A DNA stretch of 64,000 nucleotides from Ecdyonurus torrentis (GCA_949318235.1 OX439131.1:43609366-43673365), one strand, 5' to 3'. Shown: positions 38,829 through 53,846, counted from the first letter of the stretch. The notes: generated from the letters alone by a model not told the origin. Translations and numbers: made by a program.

Positions 38829-40074
38829 TGTTATTTCATATTATTATATTAAAGATTAAAGAAGATTTTATTACGTAAAGTAAGTAAGTATAAACTTTTC
38901 ACAATATTATAGAGCTTATTCATTAAACTAATAAATTGACTATAATATTTCAAGTCAATCTAGTTACTGTACGAGTCTACAGACAAAGAGTGAGTAAGAT
39001 GAAAAGATTTTTATGTCAGTGCGAATGTATAGGACATGCAAATGATTTCGTTTTGTAAAATGATTTATTACAAAACTTTTGCCATTTCTATACTGCTGCG
39101 CTGATGAAAGAATTAGACCAGATTTATCATTTGGTTCCGATAATCGGTGGTTCTTTTTTTCCAAAACAAGATCAGAGATTTTTTACAACCGGATGCACTC
39201 CCTTTTGCTCATAACCAATTTTCTCCAACTTGACGTAACTTGATGCGCCAAAGACAGTGGTGACAAATAAAAGGTTCTAATTTCAGCCCCTCACGAATTT
39301 AGGGGTAGTTTACCACTAAAATTTACAATTTTAGAGGTGACCAATGAAATATCGAAGTTTATATAGATTAATTTTTATTCCTATAACTTAATTACAATCC
39401 AAGAAAAGGAGTGCTTCCGGTTGAAATAACCTCTTATTTTGTTTTTGCAATGGTTCATACCTCTATTTCGATAACTATAGACCACCAACCAACTTTCAGT
39501 TTCCTCTTAAACTTAGGTAAAGCCCTATATTTTACAACGTTAAACAAGTGAGCATCTCAATAATTAACTTTTATAGTTTAAAAAAATACATTTGACTATG
39601 TGGAACTAAAATTTCATACTTTGTATATTTTGTTTTTGTATACTCTTCAATAAAAAAAGCTGGGTATAAAACAACATGCGTTGTAAATAATAATTTTATA
39701 TCATAAGCTTATAAGCTATAGTTTAATTATTAAAAATCTGTTGTAAAAAAGAAAACAGGATAATTTTTTTATCATGATAAAATAAATTGATCGTATTACC
39801 TAAAAAAAAAAGTAGAATAATAAGCAGTGTTTTAAAATATTAATGAGAGAGATATATAATATTTAAAAATGAGTCAGAGAGAAAAAAAGAGAAGTATGAA
39901 ATTCGCTTGTGTTGCAAGATTCTCGTCACGTCAGCACGCTACAGTGAACCACCACACACAGCTACACTCTAATCTATGTCATCTCCCAAGAGAATAAATA
40001 CAAAAAAAAAAATACAAAAACAGTGGCGAAATGGGACCCACGTACAAACCAACTTCATGCATAAAACAAACAAC

Positions 40075-40078
<4 letters not shown>

Positions 40079-40120
<42 letters not shown>
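40079..40120. repeat. (CT)n array
   Basis: About 42 bp of CT dinucleotides. Confidence 0.96.
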
Positions 40121-40125
<5 letters not shown>

Positions 40126-42691
40126 CATACGTTTTCATCCAAACACTGTTTGTGATTTGCTTTCATTTGTTATTATTATTATTATTATTTTTGTATATGA
40201 ATAATTTAAAAACCGTTGTTTTATATTTAAGTTCATCATACGTATATTTTAATTGATACATATATGCTTTGTGGTAATTTATAACTAAAAAAATTGTAAG
40301 AGTGTTTTGTTATATAAAAAAACAAAAGCATTAAAACTTTATTATTCAAAAGAGAAATGGCATTACTGTTTTATTATTATTTTAGTTTAATTATAGTAAA
40401 AACAGTAGACAAAAAAACTTGTTTTTATTATTATTTTTTTATTATTTTTTTTTATTTAAAAGCCTAAAACAAAAACAAACTCAAATAGTTCACATAGCTT
40501 ATTAATTAATAAAAATTTAGATATAATTTATTGTTTTCTTAATCATTTAATATTTTAATAAACAAAAAAGTTTTAATTTAATAATTTTCAATTAAATATA
40601 ATTTATTAAATTGATAATAATTTGTGTAATGAAATAGTTGAAAATTAAATTATACACAGTGTATTATAACGTACATCTTCATTTATTTTTCTCACATTAT
40701 ATACACAAAGAAAAAATAAATTGTGGACCCTTTTTAGTCAACAATATAATCAATTTGGTTGACTTGGCAATCCCTCCCTCGATTTTATTTTTTTCTTTCT
40801 TTCTCTCTTATTATACGATCTTTCTCTCTCCCTTGTAGAGAAGAATAAGGGTGTGGGGGTGTTGGTAGTGTGCTGTCGACATGAGCATTATACGCACGGT
40901 TAACTATCACATCTGGCTGACATCGTACCAGATTAAACAATTGTTGACTGCCTTTAGTCTTATATAATATAATGCGACTTTCAAGAATAAGGAAGGGAGA
41001 GAAAGAGAGAGAGAGAGAGAGATACAAAATTATGTAAGAGTGAATGAGAATGAGAGATAGATAGAGGGGAAAAAGTATATTTCGAGGGGTTCACTTAATA
41101 TAGATTGGAGAGAGCATAAAGAACTTTCTCCCTATATATATATATAAGCAGGAAGGATATAATACTTAGAATTGCAATTCTCTATGTAATATATTTCTAC
41201 TTTTTCAAGGCTCGTTATACACTCTATAGTAAAGTACTCGGTAATTAATTAAAAATTTATTTATAAATTTCAATATTTTTTCCATTTTATAGGTGTGTTT
41301 GAAAGCATTTTGTCATTGATTCGATACATCCAATACATTTGCCCCCCTCCCCCTGAATTAGGCTAAATACTTAAATAAAAATATCAAATATTAATATATA
41401 CTGATTTATAGGCTAACGTGCAGAGAATAGCATGTATTTCCGGTAATGGCGGAAGTTATTTTTTTTAAAGTAATTAAAATATGAATCATTTAGTAGCAAA
41501 GTAATGGAAATGTATAATTATGTATGTTTTCACTTAGATATTGTATTCCAAAACATGTTAAGTATATTTTTCTCAGTGTAAAATCAAATTATATAAAAAT
41601 TTCTAACAGTGTAGCATGTTCTTTGTTGTATACGAAGTGCGTGTCGAGCCTCAGAAACCACCACCCTTCTTGCTCAGTGGTACTCGACGCCGGCTTATAC
41701 TTGAGATATGCGGAGGGTTGGGTGTGGGGGAGTAGTTTTATTGTAAAGTAAGGGAGGAAGGAAGGGAGAATCAACCCCTTTTTTAGCTGCTACACTATAT
41801 CTTCATGCATTCTATTCTCTTCATGCTCACCACGTGATAGATAACTACGTGTTCTCTCTCTTTCTCTTATGCTCTTTCTCACTCTCAACTTTGGTATATA
41901 TATTTACGCTTGCAGCATAGTAGATATAGCTTGTTTTAATTAGGGCAAAAGTGAGGGATTTTAGTGTAGAGAAGAGCAAAAGCGAAGTGTTAGTCGACTG
42001 TGTATATGTAAGGGTGTGAGAAGGGTGCTTATCTACCCCCAATGTTACCACCCTCTTTTTCTCCTCTCTACTCTCTGAACGTGCCTTCCGCTTTTGTATA
42101 TTTATTTTCTACTCTACAATTATATATACGTAGTGGATTCTCTACTTTTTTTTTTTTTTTTCTTCAACTTTCCATTTTAATTTTCATCCATTCCAATTTA
42201 CACTCCTCAGTGCCAAGTTTTTATTTACATTTATAACTTAATGAAGAAGAAAGCATAAAAAAGATTTTTAAAAAAATATTTAAAAAATTCATCTTTATAT
42301 ACACCAAGTTTTACACACAACTAAAAAGAGAAGCTTAAAAAAAATGGGAGGTTATTATAAATTATTTGAATTCATTTTTTTTTTTTTTTTACCATGAATT
42401 ACAAACCACTTCCATATTAAAAAAATGTAGATTACAAAATTCTTTTTATATAAAAAACGAGAAGGGAAAAAAAGTAAAATAAAATTGGAAAAAGATGGTT
42501 CTTTGAATATTTTGTGATAAAATTTTTATTTCAACGCCATGTAAAAGGTACATTTGATTACACAAACACAATATGTATATAACATTATCATTGGAACATA
42601 ATATAATATAGAATACAGCGTGAAATACCTTTATATATTTCTGTCAGCGTTATAGAACACAGTGTGAGGTCTTATAATTAAATCACTTGCT

Positions 42692-42694
<3 letters not shown>

Positions 42695-42741
<47 letters not shown>
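42695..42741. repeat. (GA)n array
   Basis: About 47 bp of GA dinucleotides. Confidence 0.96.
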
Positions 42742-42744
<3 letters not shown>

Positions 42745-44172
42745 GAAAAGAAGAAATAACAGAATTACAAATTTTACTTTTCGTATTTATACAATATGAA
42801 TACTCCCCCTTTTTTTATCAACGAGTGTAGGATTTTTTCTCTCTCTCTCTCTTTCACTTCTCTGATTACATTAGCAGCTTGCGGGGGTTGCTGTTAGCAT
42901 ATTAAACTGGCGTACGCAAGTGTGACATTGACTAAATAACTTGCTCTCGTCTCACACCCTCTTATATCTCAATGTTATTTTCATATACCTTCTCTCGCTA
43001 ATTTTATACTATATATATATATATATATATTATTAAGAGAAACCTTTTTTTAATGCTTTAAAATATGAGAGTAAAATAATATTTTACATTGTAAAGGGAG
43101 CCTTTTTTTTTTTTTTTTAGCTTGAGAATTTATTAATTAAATTTTTGACAAGATCCAACTTTAATTGTAACTTTTTGAACTATTCATGAAAGTGACTTAT
43201 TTTTCTCTTTGATTTATTTTCTTCAATTTTATTAATAGAATTTATTAAATCTTTACCTTTCAGTATATTCTATAAAAATATATATCTATTAAAAAATATC
43301 TGTATAAGGTTTTTTTTATTTTGGAACATATATACATAACCTAAAAGGTTCTATATGGGGATTTGCATCGTATATTTTATATCTCCCCTTTTTTTATATA
43401 TATTTTTTGATATATATAAAAATATTTAAATATAGAAATATTACTTTCTCATTTGTATTAATATATGTATGATGATTAACACTGCTCGTATTATTTTGTT
43501 TGTTAGTAAGTATATACACAGAAAAGGGGTATATAAAGTTTTTTTTTATGTAAAGTAATCAACGTAAAAGTTTAATAGATGTATACAGAACGTTAAATAT
43601 TATAGAAAAAACCCTAAATTACTAAACATATACATACATATATAGGGATTAACTGAAAATGAATAAGGTATTTTTATTTATGCAGACAAAAATTGATTAA
43701 AATAATAATAATAATAAAAAAAAAGAGTTTTTTTGAACATGCAGCAAATATCTTTAAACTATAGCATTGATTTAATATTTATATTAAAAAACTGTTGCTA
43801 ATTTTGTATATTATGTTAGATGGAAAGTATAATAATGAAATCAATGTTTTTATAGAAAAAATACCGCATTATATTGATCATAACAATTTTTCCCCCCTCT
43901 ATATACATATATATATAAAGATTTAAATTACATAGTATGACCAATAGTGTATATAATAACAGTAAAGTTTTAGATGACATTTATGCTTTATAAAATATGA
44001 CTTCTTGAGATAATGGAGAGAGAGAGAGAGAGGTAGGGAGAACAAAGAGAGAGAGAGAGTATAAAGTTATATAGTTTGACGGAAGGTGCCTGCCTCTCCA
44101 TTATGATACAAGAAGACTGAAGCGAATACTGTGAGACGTTCTCATTTATTCAAGAGCACTGTGTGTATATAT

Positions 44173-44174
<2 letters not shown>

Positions 44175-44232
<58 letters not shown>

Positions 44233-44364
44233 GTCGATATTTGCTGCTGCGGTTGGTTTTGGACTGACTGACTCTCTAGGGTGTGGTCAAAGCACTTGCC
44301 TGCCTGCCTAGCCTGGCCTGCCTGCCTGCCTGCCTGTACAGTACATATATATATATATATATAT
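44175..44364. repeat. Repeat cluster: (GA)n, (TGCC)n, (TA)n
   Basis: Three unlike repeats lie within 190 bp: (GA)n at 44175-44229, a TGCC/CCTG tetranucleotide tract with two interruptions at about 44297-44336, and (TA)n at about 44343-44365. The tetranucleotide is the only G+C-rich microsatellite of note in the window. Confidence 0.93.
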
Positions 44365-44961
44365 ATGACTACACCATGCCAAGCTACCACCGTGGTCAAC
44401 CCACCCTAAACGTTCATCCACACGCAACTCAACATCTGAGCACTATGAATAATATACTTAAACTACATTTCTTTATCTTTTCTCTTTAGTAATTATTAAT
44501 ATATACACTTAGCTTACTGCGGTTTACATTTATATGGGTGTGAATATGTAATTTGAAACTAAAACCCCACACCATTTCTCGTTTTATATATATACATATT
44601 ATACTGTATATATATACTACTTGCTCTCATTCTATAATAATAATAATATGTCTGTATGTATCTATATTATATAAACAGTTAATTACGCTTTTAAATAGAA
44701 GTGCACAATTCTCTCTCTTTATACATATTTAATACAGCAATTTAATTATACATTAATAAAGTTTAATATCTTTATAATATAAAAACTACAGAGAATAAAA
44801 ATAATGAAGTTTTTTATATTTAAAATACAAAGTTATTAAAAATAATATTTATTATTACTATGATTAAAAACGACATATATAATGTTATTTAAAATCTGAA
44901 AAAACCTAAAAAATATATATTTAATTCTTTTATTATAACTTTTATATATAAATAATAAAAG

Positions 44962-45165
<204 letters not shown>

Positions 45166-47605
45166 CTATTAACATAATATGTTAATATAAAATAAACTTA
45201 AAGTATTTGCTTATGAAAACAAGGATTTTTCCTCTTCTTCTTCTTTTTACTTTAATATTTAAGTTTTAAAAACCACCATATTGAAAGACAAGCTTATTAT
45301 AGATGATATAAAATATACTCCAATTGGTTGTAAAAAAAGTTTTTTTTGCTACTAATATAGCATGTAATAATAATAATAATAATAAAACTTACGAGTCTAG
45401 CTAAATGTTAGATAAAATAATTCAGAGTGTACGTGATTTATATTTGGAGTGTTTCTTATGGTCAGGAGTCACGCAATTTCGTGAGAATTTATACATATTG
45501 TTCTTATATGTGCATCACCGCAGTTACATTATTTACAATTACTTTTGCAGTATAACCGTCACAGGAATTTAAATATATATAAAATTACTTACTATACGTA
45601 TATAGTTAGGATTAAATTATTTTTATTAAAAATTTAAATTAATCATCTACGTCATAGAAGTTTTGTTTGCTCACGTTTAAATTTAAATATTTTCTTAAAT
45701 CAACAATATTTAGATGAGAAATGAAATTGAGTAAACCAACTAAAAATTTTAATTAATGTATATATTAATTTTTAAATTTAAATTCTGCTTCAGGATTATT
45801 AGTTTTTTTTTACTTTTTTTTATAAGTATATATAAAAATTTATTTAAAAAAAAACCTAATAATTATTGTTTGCTTAATGTTTAATAATATTAAATAATAA
45901 AACAGAATTCCTCCACTCACAACAACTTATACACGAAAAGGAAAAATGACGTAATTTATGCTGAATTTATGTCATTATAACAGAAATGTTGCTATTTCAG
46001 AACATCATAAACAACTCTGCATAGTTTAATATTTAATTAATGTAACATTTTTTTTGTACAGTATAGCCTAAATTTTACTGTATAGAATAAATATTGCTGG
46101 AATTGAGTTAGCATAATTATTATTACATTTATTTCTGATATCCGTGTGTAGAATTATAATCATATATTAATACTAGTATACGTAACAAAAAGGTATATTT
46201 TATATAATTAAATAACAGTTGCATTTAAAATACGTAAAAAGTGCAAATCAGACAAATTAAATCATTTAGTGACGTCAAAGTACACATAATTAAAATGTAT
46301 TTTATTAATTATTTATTTAAACAGAATTTGTTTTTATGTTTATGTTATTTTAATTTGTCTTTTACTTTAAATTGTAAATTTAATGATAATATACACCATA
46401 TACAAAAAAGAAAAAAAAAAACTATATTAAAAAAACATGTATTTTACATTTTACATATTAACAAGTATTTTTATAACATAATACATAATACATACATTAA
46501 TAATATATTATATATATATAAAATATAAACCATAGTCATTATTTATTAACACTGTTAATTTGTATTTTTATTTAATTTAGCTTTCCATAAAAACATTTAT
46601 ATATATATAATTTTAACCATTCATATATATATATATATATATATATATTATTATAGGAAAAATATAAAAAGAGAGCGAATGATAATAATAATTTTTTTTT
46701 TCTCTATGATTTTCATATTCAGACTGTATTTACTATAAGCTTTTCATTTATTCTAAAAAATATTTGTTCTTTATAAAAGATATATATTATAAAAAAAACG
46801 TATTATTTACTCTTTTATGTAAAGAGTAGTTTCTGTATGATAATCTTTGTATATATACGTGATATGTGTGTGTGTGTGTGTTTACATTTTTTTCCTTCAT
46901 CAGTGTTTTAGCTATTCGTTCATGCATGCAATATATGAAAAGCTAAAAAGTAAATATATTTGTTCTGTTCTATAAGCGACCACTCCTAACAAATATTAAG
47001 CATACAGTGTATATATAATATTTTATTATAAATAATAATTAATTAAAAAAAAAAAAAAAAAAAAAAAAAACGTATACATATCGTTACAAAATCTACGATA
47101 AAATTATATGCAAAATTACAAAAAAAAAAAAAAAAAAAAAAGAAGTTAAAATTATATGTACACAACATATTTTACGTATAGTTATTGTTGATATTTCGAT
47201 TTTGCTGACTCTAAGGTAAACTATATTATATGTATATAGAGAGAAATTTAATAAGGGTGTGGGAACGCTTGGCTGGTAAAATACACTGCAAATTTTGTGA
47301 TATTTTAGTTACTAATTTTGTTTGAATATTAGATCAGCGTAAATTGATATAACATATTGATAATGTTCAATTGAATTGACATACATGTATGTTTTTTTTA
47401 ATGTGTAATTTATTAAATATTATATTTTTCGGTTAAATTCACTTGTTCAAAATATAAATCAATATTATATAATCAATCTGCAGTGTATATGCTAATTTAC
47501 CGCTGAGATTGCTGAAAAATCTTGCTTGCATACAATAAAGTTATTTGTAGTAAAGTTTTCTAAAAAAAACAATAATAAAAATAAAGAAATAATGAATTCG
47601 ATTAA

Positions 47606-48060
47606 ATTATTTTGGTTCTGTTTGACAGACGAGCTCAGACAGCGATAATTATTGATGTTGCTGTTCCTCTGGACAATCATGTGGTTACTATAGTTGCTGA
47701 GAAGAAGAGGAAGTACCAGCCGCTTTCCATTGAGTTGAAAGATATGTATCGGCTAAGAAGTGTTGAAATTGTCCCTGTTTTGGTTTCTGTGAATGGTCTG
47801 GTTAGCAGGGATTGGTTAACAACAAGAGAAAAGTTGAACCTCGAGGACAGGTATTTACGTGTCATGCAGAAAGCTGCAGTTCTTGGCACAGCTAACATCG
47901 TGCGCAAAGTGCTTAGTTTGTGATCCCTCTATATGCCACCTGAAGTTTCTAATAGATAATTGGTACTGGATTATTCTCACCTTCACCTTGAATCAAGTAG
48001 GATTCCGGTGTTGGTGTTACAGAAGAAAAAAGAAAAGAACCCATGATAATAATAATAATA
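47606..48060 (+). mobile_element. 5'-truncated non-LTR retrotransposon with R2/R4-type endonuclease end
   Basis: The open frame 47612-47923 begins LVLFDRRAQTAIIIDVAVPL and ends QKAAVLGTANIVRKVLSL, about 103 codons, then stops at TGA. Hallmarks of the C-terminal restriction-like endonuclease domain of R2/R4/NeSL-type elements are visible: the IIDVAVPLD strand with its acidic residue, EKKRKYQ after it, the EIVPVLVSVNGLV strand and the VMQKAAVLGTA..VRK tail. The first catalytic PD motif, reverse transcriptase and zinc fingers are missing. A TAA at 47603 closes the frame upstream, so truncation falls at about 47606-47612. About 120 bp of 3' UTR follows, then (AAT)n from 48044. R4-clade Dong elements are known to sit in TAA repeats, and a second AAT run at 48080-48102 fits that. 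This is a dead copy with no intact start. Clade assignment is inference. Confidence 0.75.
47612..47923 (+). pseudogene. C-terminal fragment of retrotransposon pol (restriction-like endonuclease)
   Basis: This is the coding remnant inside the truncated element. In the intact family one polypeptide carries zinc fingers, reverse transcriptase and this nuclease, which nicks target DNA to prime reverse transcription. Here only the last ~103 residues survive. The frame is uninterrupted and keeps D15 in IIDVAVP and the EKKRKY block around residues 30-35, which suggests a fairly recent insertion, but no ATG opens it (the first codon is TTG). It is not expected to make a functional protein. A splice acceptor-like CTGTTTGACAG lies at its left edge and could in principle exonise it. 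Confidence 0.7.
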
Positions 48061-51000
48061 CGTTATTTCTATGGTATCTATAATAATAATAATAATAATA
48101 AAATCCACAACTGGCTCAGTTTTGGAAATTATAGTTCCCTTTTTGTTTGCTATGTCGCCTATGATTTGCTACAGCACGCTTTACCAGTAAGCCTCATTAT
48201 TCATTTACAAAATTGGAATTTTTATTCAGTAGACAGTAAAGTAAATAATATTGTTTATGCTAATTTTGAAAGAGATTATGACCAAAATTTTAGTTTACAA
48301 ATTTTATGCAAAGTGAAGTAGAAATATCAATATTCTCTATTTAGTTTCTTTTTTCAGCTAACTTATTACGTTCAACTAACAAAAAAAAAAAAAAAAAAGT
48401 GTAATGAAACCAATGACGTCAGCAAATGCGACAAGAATTGAACTTTATATCGCATGCTTGTGTACTGCTGCCAAATTGTAAAAAAAGACTACAAGTCAAT
48501 TGTTAAAAAAAAAAAAAGTTTTTTTTTTTTTTTGCTTGTTATACAGAGTAAAATTGCGGATATTGTATTTTTTTTTTTTTGGCTATAAATTGTTAGTGAA
48601 ACAGCGGTTTGACATGAATCGTATAACTTACTAAACAACTCATTTTTATCATGTCTTAAATAATAAAACATTGTTATTTATTTATTCCTCTAAAAAAAAA
48701 AAAAAAAAAAAAACTATATTCATAGCTTAGTAAATGTTTTCGTTTCATGTAGAAATAAAAAATATATATTATATAATATTTTTCTCTCATTTTTTATATA
48801 TATAATAATAATAATTTGTCATGTTTTCTAAGAGTAAAAATAAATATATATAACGTTGTTTATAAAATTTATTTTTATGGAAAGTAGTTTAGTACATAAA
48901 CTTTAGTGTAAACTGTAAAAGAAGAGAGAAAGAATAATAAAAAAAAAATAATATATAACACAAAAACATTTAAATTTATAATTCTTTCATAACACATAAA
49001 CAAGAAGTGTCTCAAAAACTTATCTTTTGAATATTATTGTTTTTTTATTTATACATTTTTATATATATTTTATATTTCAAGTGTTTTAAAATTTATATTT
49101 AATGGTCCAGAAATGATATTTTTTTCTAATAGAAAACAACTCTAATATAAATACTCATTTTATATGAAATAAAATATATGTATATTATACGTATTGTTAA
49201 TTATAAATATTTGTTTAAAATTCATCCTCATGAAATGTAATTGTATATAAAAAAAAATCTAAAATGTATTGACACTTCATGGAATAGCGGCAATGAAGTT
49301 GATAATTGACCAACACTGTAGTAAACAAAAATAATGAAAATTTGTGGCAAATTTTATTGAAGCACGGATATCAATTTATTCTCTCACTCTCTCTCTCTCT
49401 CATGTAAGCAAATTTGTAACAATAATAAATATATCAGTGAACGATATTAATAATAATAATAATGAAAATGATAAATTGAGTTAAAATACTAAAATATTGA
49501 TAGTGAAATTACTATTATTTATTATTACATATTTTAATGATGTTTTACATCTGTTTGTAAAAAAAAAAAAATTGGCACGCTTTTTATATGGTTACCCATC
49601 CAGTTAATGAACACGCTCAACGTTGCTGAACTTTGATTACTTAAATTTGGTGGCAAATCCTGACAACGTTATTTAATTTTTTTTCTTTTTTATTATATAT
49701 AATAGTCAAATGGGGCACTCAGTTTTTCATCCTAAGTGGGTAGGCAACCAGTTGGTCAGATATACTTAACTGGTTGCATACTTTACATTTCTGCAGGCGC
49801 TATGTCTACACGCTATTTTTATTACTTTTCCTACCTACAGGGAATCTTTTGATTTATACCGTAATTATAAACTGCATTGATGCGAAAAGTTAATTAAAAC
49901 ATTAAAAACACATAATAATAATAATATATTTTTTTTAGTTCCCTCTTTTTACACAATAATATACCCGGTAACGTCTAAATAAGTAACGGAAATAGAAACC
50001 TCATTCATTTCATTTCCTCTAATATAAATTATATTAATTAATAACCTATCTTTATTACTAAATTTTCATAAATTGTATCATTATTATGAAAAATATATTC
50101 CGGTAAAACTGGAAATACGATAAAACCGGAAGTACGTAATTCAGAAAATAAAGTAGAAAATATAAATTATGTAATTATAAAATAATTGCTCATTATTAGT
50201 AATTTAAAAACATGTAGCATTATTGAAAACATTAGAAAATTTAATAATGTTAAAATAAAATTTAAAGTACCTTATTCAATAAATAAGTAATAATTTAATA
50301 TCATTAATTTTACATTAAAGAAAAATATATTATATAATATATAGTTAAAAAAATATTTGAGTTATTATTTTATAGCACAGGTTAGCGCTTGTTAATTAAG
50401 TGATATTACAAATCCATTTCTGTGGAAGTGAAGTAGAAAGAGGGGAGGGGTAGGTTTGAGAAGAGGAATAAGATTCCTAATTAATTATAGAGAGTTAAAG
50501 TGAAGAAGTGGAGGAGGGCGTCTCATGGGAGAGAACGCTAATGACACCTTGGTTCATCCCAGATCTCTTTCTCTCTCTCGCTCACTCGAACTATTAAAGC
50601 CATGATTACATGAAAGTAACTTTTTATAAAGTTTATTACTTTAACAAGTTAACAAACTTTATTTATACTTACGATAATTTATTGAAATACAATACATAAA
50701 CTTGCAAAGAGATAGTTAACTTGAGGTTATATTTGTGGGTGCAAACTTATTAATGCATTGTGGATTTATATAGTTTGTAAATTTTACTATAAGATTTATC
50801 TATATAATTTTTATTTGAGGAATAACAAAATATCGAAATAATTAATATTTCAAGAAAAATTAATTTATTAATGAAAGTTTGATGGACGTTCAAATAGTGT
50901 CATTATATAAATAGAAATTATTTTAAATTCTTCTATAAATGTTTTTTATATAAGAAGGTATAAAGGGTACCAATAAATTTTAGCTATAATACGTTATTCA

Positions 51001-51984
51001 ATTATGACTATATACAGTACTATACTATCTTACGTTAAGTTAAAATAAAATGTTAATAATATAACCGTTGCATAGTTTAACACTCCTCATATTCTACTTT
51101 AAATTCCACTCAAGATTTCAAGTCATGTAAACAGAGCTAAAGTTGCGTCTTCACTTTTGCTTCCTCCTCCTCCTACACCCACCCACCCTGCAAGCCACAA
51201 CCCACTCCTTCCCTCCCCACACTTATAACATTAAGAGCTCGAGCTTCATTAGAAAGCCTTATTACCATCGTACAGCAAAGGCACTTTAAACATCATTTCT
51301 AACTTAACACATTACTAAATATGTTATTTAAATATTTTATAATTATATTATTATTTAAAGTAGCAAAGAAGTTTTTTAAATATATATATTTTTAAAAATA
51401 GAATTTCAATTGTATAATTATAGTACTTATATATATATTTTTTAATCTTATTTAAATTAAAACTTCTATAATCTAAGAGCTTAAATATAAGAATTGTTAT
51501 AATGACAAAACGAGAATGATATGATCTTTTTAATTATAGAAAATTTTCAATTCTGCAAAAAGACTGTATAACTTGCAGGCTAGTAGTACTTAACTATAAT
51601 TTTATCTTTATTCACTTGTAAATTTTTAAACTTTTTTTAAAAATTTATTCATGCACACTTACTACTAAAATAAACATAATTTTTGGAGTAAAATTTTTTA
51701 CTCGAAGGCCGAAACTTTTTTTTTACCTCAAATTATGTACACTATACTTAACTTTACGAGTTTTAGCACCATTTAAGAAAAAGTACATTAAAAAAAGGAA
51801 CATGTATTAAAATGTGAGCTACTTCAGTGTTTATGAATATGTGTGAGCCATGAATACATAAACATGACATAGAATATGCATACGAAGGGACTATGGGAGT
51901 TGAGGAGAGAAAGAGAGAATCAACATAAAGAGAGAGAGAGAGACCTCGTGTATATTAACAAGAACTTGAGACCAGCTGAATATT

Positions 51985-51988
<4 letters not shown>

Positions 51989-52077
<89 letters not shown>
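51989..52077. repeat. (TA)n array
   Basis: About 89 bp of TA dinucleotides. Confidence 0.97.
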
Positions 52078-52081
<4 letters not shown>

Positions 52082-52858
52082 TAAAGTGAGAGAAACGTCA
52101 CATGGGACAAAGAAAAGGTTTGTCTATGTGACCAGCAAGTAGTCATTAGACTTTATAGTACAATTTCAAAACTTAACTCATCATAACTTTTGACTTTATT
52201 TACATAAAGAATTTCAAAAGTTATTATACTAAAACTGTAAGTTATGAAGGGACATAGTAATCTTGATTATTTTTTTAAAAAACCTGATACTTTAGACACG
52301 GTGGGTTGAAATATTAGGTCCAACTAAGGGTGAAAATTCACTCTTAATTCAATAGTGACCTATTCATAGAACCCAATCAGCTTTGGAACGAAATTCATAG
52401 CAATAGCCATTCAATATGAAAAAAAGTAGAATTCTAAAACCTTTCTTTAAATATTATAGAGTCCTACAATTAAAATGATGTAAGCTTGAGGAAAAACCAC
52501 TCCAGTTGATAATATGCTTATGTTAAAAAATTAAAAATTAAGCTTAATAGAAAACAGTAGGAGAAAGATTAGCAAATTCAATTATTATAAAACACAAAGA
52601 TTAATTGTGACTTGGAATTAAATGTTCTATCGAAGACGAGTGCTATAATATATATTACATATGTATAAGTTAACATGATAAAAAAGTGAAGTCTAAAAGC
52701 TTCAATGAAAAGCTACACGATCTTTAGTCACTTCAGTATTTCATCATTTTAAGTGAGAATGCTAATGTATTTATGAGAGAGATTTAATCATGTCTCTTTT
52801 TTGGTGAACACACGTACACACACTTTATATCTGTGTGTATTACATGATGTACTGTACG

Positions 52859-52862
<4 letters not shown>

Positions 52863-52950
<88 letters not shown>
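52863..52950. repeat. (TA)n array
   Basis: About 88 bp of TA dinucleotides. Confidence 0.97.
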
Positions 52951-52957
<7 letters not shown>

Positions 52958-53258
52958 ATAAAACCCTATAGGCAACAAAGTTGTATCTTTTTGCTCTAGC
53001 TGTTTCGCAAAATGTACGAACATTCAGTTTCAGTCCAAGTAGAAGACATTTTGTTGTCACGGTTCAAACAACAAACAAGACAACTCTAACTGAATCATGT
53101 TCAGACATGAAAACAAGAAGAGAGACAGAGAGAAAAAGAAAGAAAAAGAAAGAAAAAAGATCATTGTTTGTGTCTTTTCAAGCAGATATTTCAAATCACG
53201 TCATACAACTGTTTACTGACCTTTTTTTTTATTGCAAAGTAATCTTAGCTATCTTTTA

Positions 53259-53262
<4 letters not shown>

Positions 53263-53302
<40 letters not shown>
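53263..53302. repeat. (TA)n array
   Basis: About 40 bp of TA dinucleotides. Confidence 0.95.
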
Positions 53303-53307
<5 letters not shown>

Positions 53308-53595
53308 ACATCTTTTAAGCTTTAAGTATAGTATATGTATAACCCGGTGTCTAATCACTCGTAATTTAAAATTAACGGTCGTTATTTGAATATTAAATAA
53401 ATAAATTTTTTATTTATTTATATTAAAAATTTTTAATTTAAAAAAATATTTAATAATATTAAATATTTTTATGTAAATTATTCTAAAATATATTATTTTA
53501 TTATTGTTATAACTGGTATTTACATTATATTCTATGTATATTTTGTTACATAAGCTCAAATAAAATTTAATTCTCTATATATTATAAAAAAAGTA

Positions 53596-53599
<4 letters not shown>

Positions 53600-53665
<66 letters not shown>
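53600..53665. repeat. (GA)n array
   Basis: About 66 bp of GA with one AAAG interruption near 53645. Confidence 0.97.
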
Positions 53666-53840
53666 AGCATGTTGGCTTGTTATAAAGCTTATGGAATATA
53701 AAAATATATATGTGGAATTAAATTTTTATTGCAAGAAAAAAAATGTAAAAATATATATAAAGATAAAAAAAATTTGTTTTATAATACACTGTAGTAAAAA
53801 GAATAAAATATAAAAGCTTATTACTCATATATGAATATAG

Positions 53841-53846
<6 letters not shown>

